From Aestuarierythrobacter sp037968495 (GTDB lineage: Bacteria; Pseudomonadota; Alphaproteobacteria; Sphingomonadales; Sphingomonadaceae), in NCBI GenBank assembly GCA_037968495.1, contig JBBKVP010000049.1, positions 1-46,536 of the forward strand: a DNA stretch of 46,536 nucleotides, written 5' to 3'. A program made the translations under genes and the position numbers. Position 1 is the first letter of the stretch. Each line of letters starts with the position of its first letter. This document shows positions 43,017 to 46,536 of the stretch, piece by piece. The notes under the pieces were generated by a model. The model searched no databases and was not told the origin of the DNA. It saw nothing but the letters and a program-made list of their open reading frames with translations.

Positions 43017-45128
43017 ATGAGTAAGAAACCGACCGTAGCCGACTGGGATGCTCTCGCCGATAAGGAGAGTAGGGGCCGTGACCTGAGCTGGGACACGCCC
43101 GAAGGTTTCACGATCAAGCCGCTCTATACCGAAGCCGACGCTCCCGATTCCGGCCTGCCCGGTTTTGCGCCATTTACGCGCGGCGTGAAGGCCAGCATGT
43201 ATGTGGGCCGCCCTTGGACGATCCGGCAATATGCGGGCTTCTCCACCGCAGAGGAATCCAACGCATTTTATCGCCGCAATCTGGCCGCCGGTCAGAAGGG
43301 CCTGTCGGTCGCTTTCGATCTCGCCACACACCGCGGTTATGACAGTGATCATCCGCGCGTTATCGGCGATGTCGGCAAGGCTGGCGTGGCGATCGACACG
43401 GTCGAGGATATGCAAATCCTGTTTGACCAGATCCCGCTAGAAAGCATGTCCGTGTCAATGACCATGAACGGCGCAGTGATCCCGGTGCTGGCGTTCTTTA
43501 TCGTCGCGGGTGAAGAGCAGGGCGTCGGGCCGGAGCAGCTATCGGGCACGATCCAAAACGACATTCTCAAAGAATTCATGGTCCGCAACACCTATATTTA
43601 TCCGCCTGCGCCCAGCATGCGGATCGTGTCGGACATCATCGCCTTCACCGCCGAGAACATGCCTCGGTACAACTCCATCTCCATCTCCGGCTACCACATG
43701 CAGGAGGCGGGGGCGACGGCCGACCAGGAGCTGGCGTTCACCATCGCCGACGGCCTGGAGTACGTCCGCTACGCCCTGGACCGGGGCCTCGACGTCGACG
43801 CCTTCGCAGGGCGGCTCAGCTTCTTCTTCGCCATCGGCATGGACTTCTTCATGGAGGTGGCCAAGCTGCGGGCCGCCCGCCTGCTGTGGCACGAGGTCAT
43901 GAGCCAGTTCGAGCCCAAGAGCGAGAAGTCGTTGATGCTGCGGACCCACTGCCAGACCTCGGGGGTGTCCCTCACCGCCCTGGACCCGTACAACAACGTG
44001 ATCCGCACGACCGTCGAGGCCATGGCGGCAGTGATGGGCGGAACCCAGAGCCTCCACACCAACGCCTTCGACGAGGCCCTCGGCCTCCCCACCGACACCA
44101 GCGCCCGCATCGCCCGCAACACCCAGCTGGTGTTGCAGGAGGAGACCGGCATCCCCGACGTGGTCGATCCCCTGGCCGGCTCGTACTACGTCGAGGCCCT
44201 GACGCGGGACCTGGCCGCCAAGGCTCGCGAGCTGATGGCCGAGGTCGAGGACCTCGGGGGCATGACCAAGGCGGTCGAGTCAGGCATGCCCAAGCTCCGC
44301 ATCGAGGAGTCCGCGGCCGAGCGCCAGGCCCGCATCGACCGGGGCGACGAGGTCGTCGTGGGCGTGAACAAGTACCGCCTCGACGACCCCGAGCAGGTCG
44401 ACGTGCTCGACATCGACAACGCCTCGGTGCTGGCCCAGCAGGTGGCCAAGCTGGAGCGCATCCGGGCCACCCGCGACCAGGCCGCGTGCGACACGGCGCT
44501 GGACGCGCTGCGCTCGGGCGCCGAGGGCGACGCCAACCTGCTCGCCTTGTGCGTCGACGCAGCCCGGGCCCGGGCCACCGTGGGCGAGATGAGCCAGGCC
44601 ATGGAGGACGTGTTCGGTCGCCACCGGGCCGAGGTCCGTACGCTCTCTGGCGTGTACGGCAAGGGCTACGAGGGCGACGAGGGGTTCGAGAAGATCCAGG
44701 CCGACGTGGAGGCGTTCGCGGCCGACGAGGGCCGCCGACCCCGGATGCTGGTGGTCAAGATGGGCCAGGACGGCCACGACCGCGGGGCCAAGGTGATCGC
44801 CACCGCCTTCGCCGACCTCGGCTTCGACGTCGACGTCGGCCCCCTGTTCCAGACGCCGGCCGAAGCGGCCCGCGACGCGGTTGAGAACGACGTCCACATC
44901 GTGGGGGTGTCCTCCCAGGCCGCGGGGCACAAGACGCTGGTGCCCCACCTCATCGAGGCCCTGCGGGAAGCGGGCGCCGACGACGTGCTGGTCGTCTGCG
45001 GCGGGGTCATCCCCCCCGGCGACCACCAGTTCCTGGCCGACGCCGGCGTGGCGGCCACCTTCGGCCCCGGCACCAACATCCCCGAGGCTGCGGCCCACGT
45101 CCTCGACCTGCTCCGCTCCCGGCCCTGA
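43017..45128 (+). CDS. Methylmalonyl-CoA mutase, chimeric reading frame
   Basis: The enzyme uses adenosylcobalamin to turn (R)-methylmalonyl-CoA into succinyl-CoA. The 703-residue frame shows the barrel region (SVAFDLATHRGYDSDHPRV, MTMNGAVIPVLAFF) and the C-terminal B12-binding domain (VKMGQDGHDRGAKVIATAFA with the cobalt-ligand His, VSSQAAGHKTLVP, VVCGGVIPPGD). It is complete, but the two ends have different codon use. Up to about 43,604 codons such as TAT, ATT and CCT are common as in neighbouring genes; from 43,668 the next 47 codons all end in G or C and the bias continues to the stop. The protein reads smoothly because the join lies in the conserved PSMRIVSDIIAFTAENMPRY. I regard it as an artificial or recombinant fusion of an alphaproteobacterial 5' part with an actinobacterial 3' part. 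Confidence 0.9.
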   Translation: MSKKPTVADWDALADKESRGRDLSWDTPEGFTIKPLYTEADAPDSGLPGFAPFTRGVKASMYVGRPWTIRQYAGFSTAEESNAFYRRNLAAGQKGLSVAFDLATHRGYDSDHPRVIGDVGKAGVAIDTVEDMQILFDQIPLESMSVSMTMNGAVIPVLAFFIVAGEEQGVGPEQLSGTIQNDILKEFMVRNTYIYPPAPSMRIVSDIIAFTAENMPRYNSISISGYHMQEAGATADQELAFTIADGLEYVRYALDRGLDVDAFAGRLSFFFAIGMDFFMEVAKLRAARLLWHEVMSQFEPKSEKSLMLRTHCQTSGVSLTALDPYNNVIRTTVEAMAAVMGGTQSLHTNAFDEALGLPTDTSARIARNTQLVLQEETGIPDVVDPLAGSYYVEALTRDLAAKARELMAEVEDLGGMTKAVESGMPKLRIEESAAERQARIDRGDEVVVGVNKYRLDDPEQVDVLDIDNASVLAQQVAKLERIRATRDQAACDTALDALRSGAEGDANLLALCVDAARARATVGEMSQAMEDVFGRHRAEVRTLSGVYGKGYEGDEGFEKIQADVEAFAADEGRRPRMLVVKMGQDGHDRGAKVIATAFADLGFDVDVGPLFQTPAEAARDAVENDVHIVGVSSQAAGHKTLVPHLIEALREAGADDVLVVCGGVIPPGDHQFLADAGVAATFGPGTNIPEAAAHVLDLLRSRP
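43605..43668. other. Composition break: probable chimeric contig junction
   Basis: Upstream, third codon positions are mixed and neighbouring genes are Erythrobacter-like. Downstream to 46,536 they are almost wholly G/C and the neighbours are a DHA2 MFS transporter and fragments of actinobacterial type. The join sits inside a nucleotide-conserved block of the methylmalonyl-CoA mutase, the kind of place where metagenome assemblers cross between genomes. Confidence 0.8.
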
Positions 45129-45230
45129 CCACGACGACATCGCCGGCGAACTGGTAGGGAGAACGGGTGCCAGGGCACCCGAAACGCTGACCACTACGGG
45201 GTGGTGGTGTCGCGCAGCCGAGGCGGAGCG

Positions 45231-45464
45231 TCACCCGCCGTCGGTGACGGCCTTGACCGACTCCTCGACCACCTTGGCGATCGCGGCCTGACCGGTCGGC
45301 GTGGGGACGATCTCTGGCACCTTGCCGTCGCCGTGGTCGGGGTCCTTCCCGCGCTCCTGGATGGCGGTGACGACGCCCTTGTAGTGATCGGCGATCTCAC
45401 CGCTGGCGACGGGCCCCCACGGTGCGCATCCATCCGCCGACCCTCGGAGCCAGGATCATCTGGC
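45231..45464 (-). pseudogene. Unidentified 3' gene fragment fused to the MFS gene end
   Basis: On the minus strand a frame ending at TGA 45233-45231 reads PVASGEIADHYKGVVTAIQE, then a charged segment RGKDPDHGDGKVPEI and VEESVKAVTDGG at the C-terminus. It has the strong G/C third-position bias of a real gene in this high-GC region. It has no start: the frame is only open from about 45464, inside the MFS gene. I do not recognise the family. It looks like the 3' end of a different gene joined to the truncated transporter near 45,397-45,415. 45129-45230 holds no gene that I can see. Confidence 0.45.
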
Positions 45465-46362
45465 CTACGGCGATCGGCGCGATGACCAGACCGGTCACCA
45501 GCGGTGACGCATCCCGGACGTTCTGCCATCCCTGCGTGAACACCAAGAGGATGCCGTAGAAGCAGAACAGCACGGTGAACAGCGTGATGTTGGCCAAGGT
45601 GTAGGTCCGGTTGCCGAAGAGCCGGACGTCCATCATCGGTTCGCGGCTGCGCAGCTCCCAGGTGGTGAAGGCGACCAGTCCGAGGACGAAGATGGTCGAC
45701 GTGGTGAGGATCGAGGGGCTCAGCCAGCCTTGGTGGGGGCCCTCGATGACCGTCCACGCGAACGCCACGATGGCCACCACGTAGAGGGCCTGCCCCCCGA
45801 GGTCCAGCGATCGAGCGCTCCCGTCGCCAGACTCGACGACGTGGCGCGCCGTCAGGACGAGGGCGCCGACGCCCACCGGCACGGTGACGAAGAAGACGCT
45901 CCGCCAACCGGCCTGCTCGGACAGGACACCGCCCAGCGCGGGTCCCAGCGCCAGTGCGGTGGCCGCGATGGCAGTCCAGATGCCGATGGCTCGCGCCTTC
46001 TGGTCCGGGTCGTCGAACGCGGCACTGACCAGTGCGAGCGAGGTCACGCTCACCGCCGCCGCGGCGGTGCCCTGGATGCCGCGGGCCACGTTGAGGACGC
46101 CCAGGTTGGGCGCCAGCCCACAGGTGCAGGACGACACCACGAACACCGACAGGCCGACCGAGTAGGTCCGTCGTCGTCCCACCCGGTCGGCGATGGTCGC
46201 GCTCGACATGATGACCGCGGCCATGCCGATCGTGTAGGCCGCGACCACCCACTGCAGGCCGCTCTCCCCCACCCGGAACTCCCGCTGGACGTCGGGGAGG
46301 GCGACGTTCACGATGAGGGCGTCGAGGAAGATCATGCCCAGACCGAGAGAGGCGGCCACCAA
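45397..46362 (-). CDS. DHA2-family MFS transporter, C-terminally truncated
   Basis: This is a 321-residue N-terminal part of a 14-helix drug/proton antiporter of the DHA2 family. It shows the first-helix motif LDALIVNVALPDVQREF, LQWVVAAYTIGMAA, the loop motif A-like ADRVGRRRTYSVGLSVF, ALGPALGGVLSEQAGWRSVFF (motif C) and LVIAPIAVGQMILAPRVG. Full-length members have about 450-500 residues; here the frame ends at RTVGARRQR, so at least the last four helices are missing. The start is TTG 46362 or GTG 46359; no ATG is available, and a stop lies upstream. Nothing else recognisable lies in 46,363-46,536. Confidence 0.85.
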   Translation of the reverse strand: MVAASLGLGMIFLDALIVNVALPDVQREFRVGESGLQWVVAAYTIGMAAVIMSSATIADRVGRRRTYSVGLSVFVVSSCTCGLAPNLGVLNVARGIQGTAAAAVSVTSLALVSAAFDDPDQKARAIGIWTAIAATALALGPALGGVLSEQAGWRSVFFVTVPVGVGALVLTARHVVESGDGSARSLDLGGQALYVVAIVAFAWTVIEGPHQGWLSPSILTTSTIFVLGLVAFTTWELRSREPMMDVRLFGNRTYTLANITLFTVLFCFYGILLVFTQGWQNVRDASPLVTGLVIAPIAVGQMILAPRVGGWMRTVGARRQR

Positions 46363-46536
46363 GGTGCCCCCTCTGGGTGCGGGTCCAAGTCTCGCCCGCG
46401 ACGTCCACGCGCTCTACGCCGCCCGTGCCAGCATGCGGACCAACCGTACTCCGGGGTGCCCCACCTGGGACCGGGCCTTGGCCCGCGGCGAGGGGCGGGC
46501 CCGACCCAGCAAGCACGGGCCCTCTCCGAGGCGCAG

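Noticed and set aside
43886..45194. Long frames in other registers within the mutase
   Set aside because: They are Arg/Gly/Pro-rich products of very high GC content and lack protein features.
45194..46516. 440-codon minus-strand frame over the MFS gene
   Set aside because: Low-complexity Arg-rich translation; the MFS frame shows the genuine membrane motifs.

Overview
The window has two parts. Positions 1 to about 43,600 look like one alphaproteobacterial chromosome segment, most likely Sphingomonadales and close to Erythrobacter. The pointers are a 5-aminolevulinate synthase (C4 heme route), a LOV-HTH regulator very close to EL222 of Erythrobacter litoralis, the carboxyspermidine route to spermidine, an alphaproteobacterial-type tRNA-Met sequence, and moderate GC with mixed third codon positions. 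From about 43,605-43,668 to the end, the base composition changes abruptly to actinobacterial style (nearly every codon ends in G or C). The change falls inside a conserved stretch of a methylmalonyl-CoA mutase gene, so the contig is probably a chimera of two genomes.

Layout. 1-3,353: an accessory region in which four copies of the 3' half of an elongator tRNA-Met (each ending at or near CCA) separate short single-gene segments on alternating strands: a secreted metallopeptidase-like protein (partial), a small lipoprotein, a SpoIIAA/STAS-like protein and a short-chain dehydrogenase. No integrase and no complete tRNA are in the window. 3,404-7,334: a tightly overlapping trehalose operon (otsB, GH15 hydrolase, otsA). 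7,454-12,632: a stand-alone receiver, a tyrosine phosphatase, thioredoxin reductase, a DUF1295 membrane protein, tandem MAPEG proteins and a threonine dehydratase-like enzyme. 12,694-17,706: polyamine synthesis (carboxyspermidine dehydrogenase, decarboxylase, a beta-lactamase-fold hydrolase, ornithine decarboxylase).

17,703-22,697 is a light-response block on the minus strand: GGDEF-EAL-PilZ protein, EL222-like LOV-HTH regulator, proton-pumping rhodopsin (DTE motif) and the retinal-forming Blh enzyme. 22,770-25,812 holds a TauD-type dioxygenase, hemA with a Fur-like palindrome upstream, and murI. 25,906-31,907 holds plsY, a dprA broken by a deletion at a 9-bp repeat, a membrane protein, topA, a small basic protein, a cluster of REP-like palindromes and a 50-residue ORF. 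31,928-34,364 is lepB-rnc-era. 34,582-39,228 holds pgi, an AT-rich hypothetical gene with an in-frame stop, gor and an epimerase.

39,295-43,600 is the propionyl-CoA to succinyl-CoA route (pccB, mce, an enoyl-CoA hydratase, start of methylmalonyl-CoA mutase), interrupted by a frameshifted AT-rich gene. 43,668-46,536 is foreign high-GC DNA: the rest of a methylmalonyl-CoA mutase, a short unidentified 3' gene fragment and a truncated DHA2-family MFS transporter.

The most interesting items are the tRNA-end-bounded cassette array, the blue-light regulator beside a rhodopsin/Blh pair with a CTAG heptad repeat between them, and the chimeric join.
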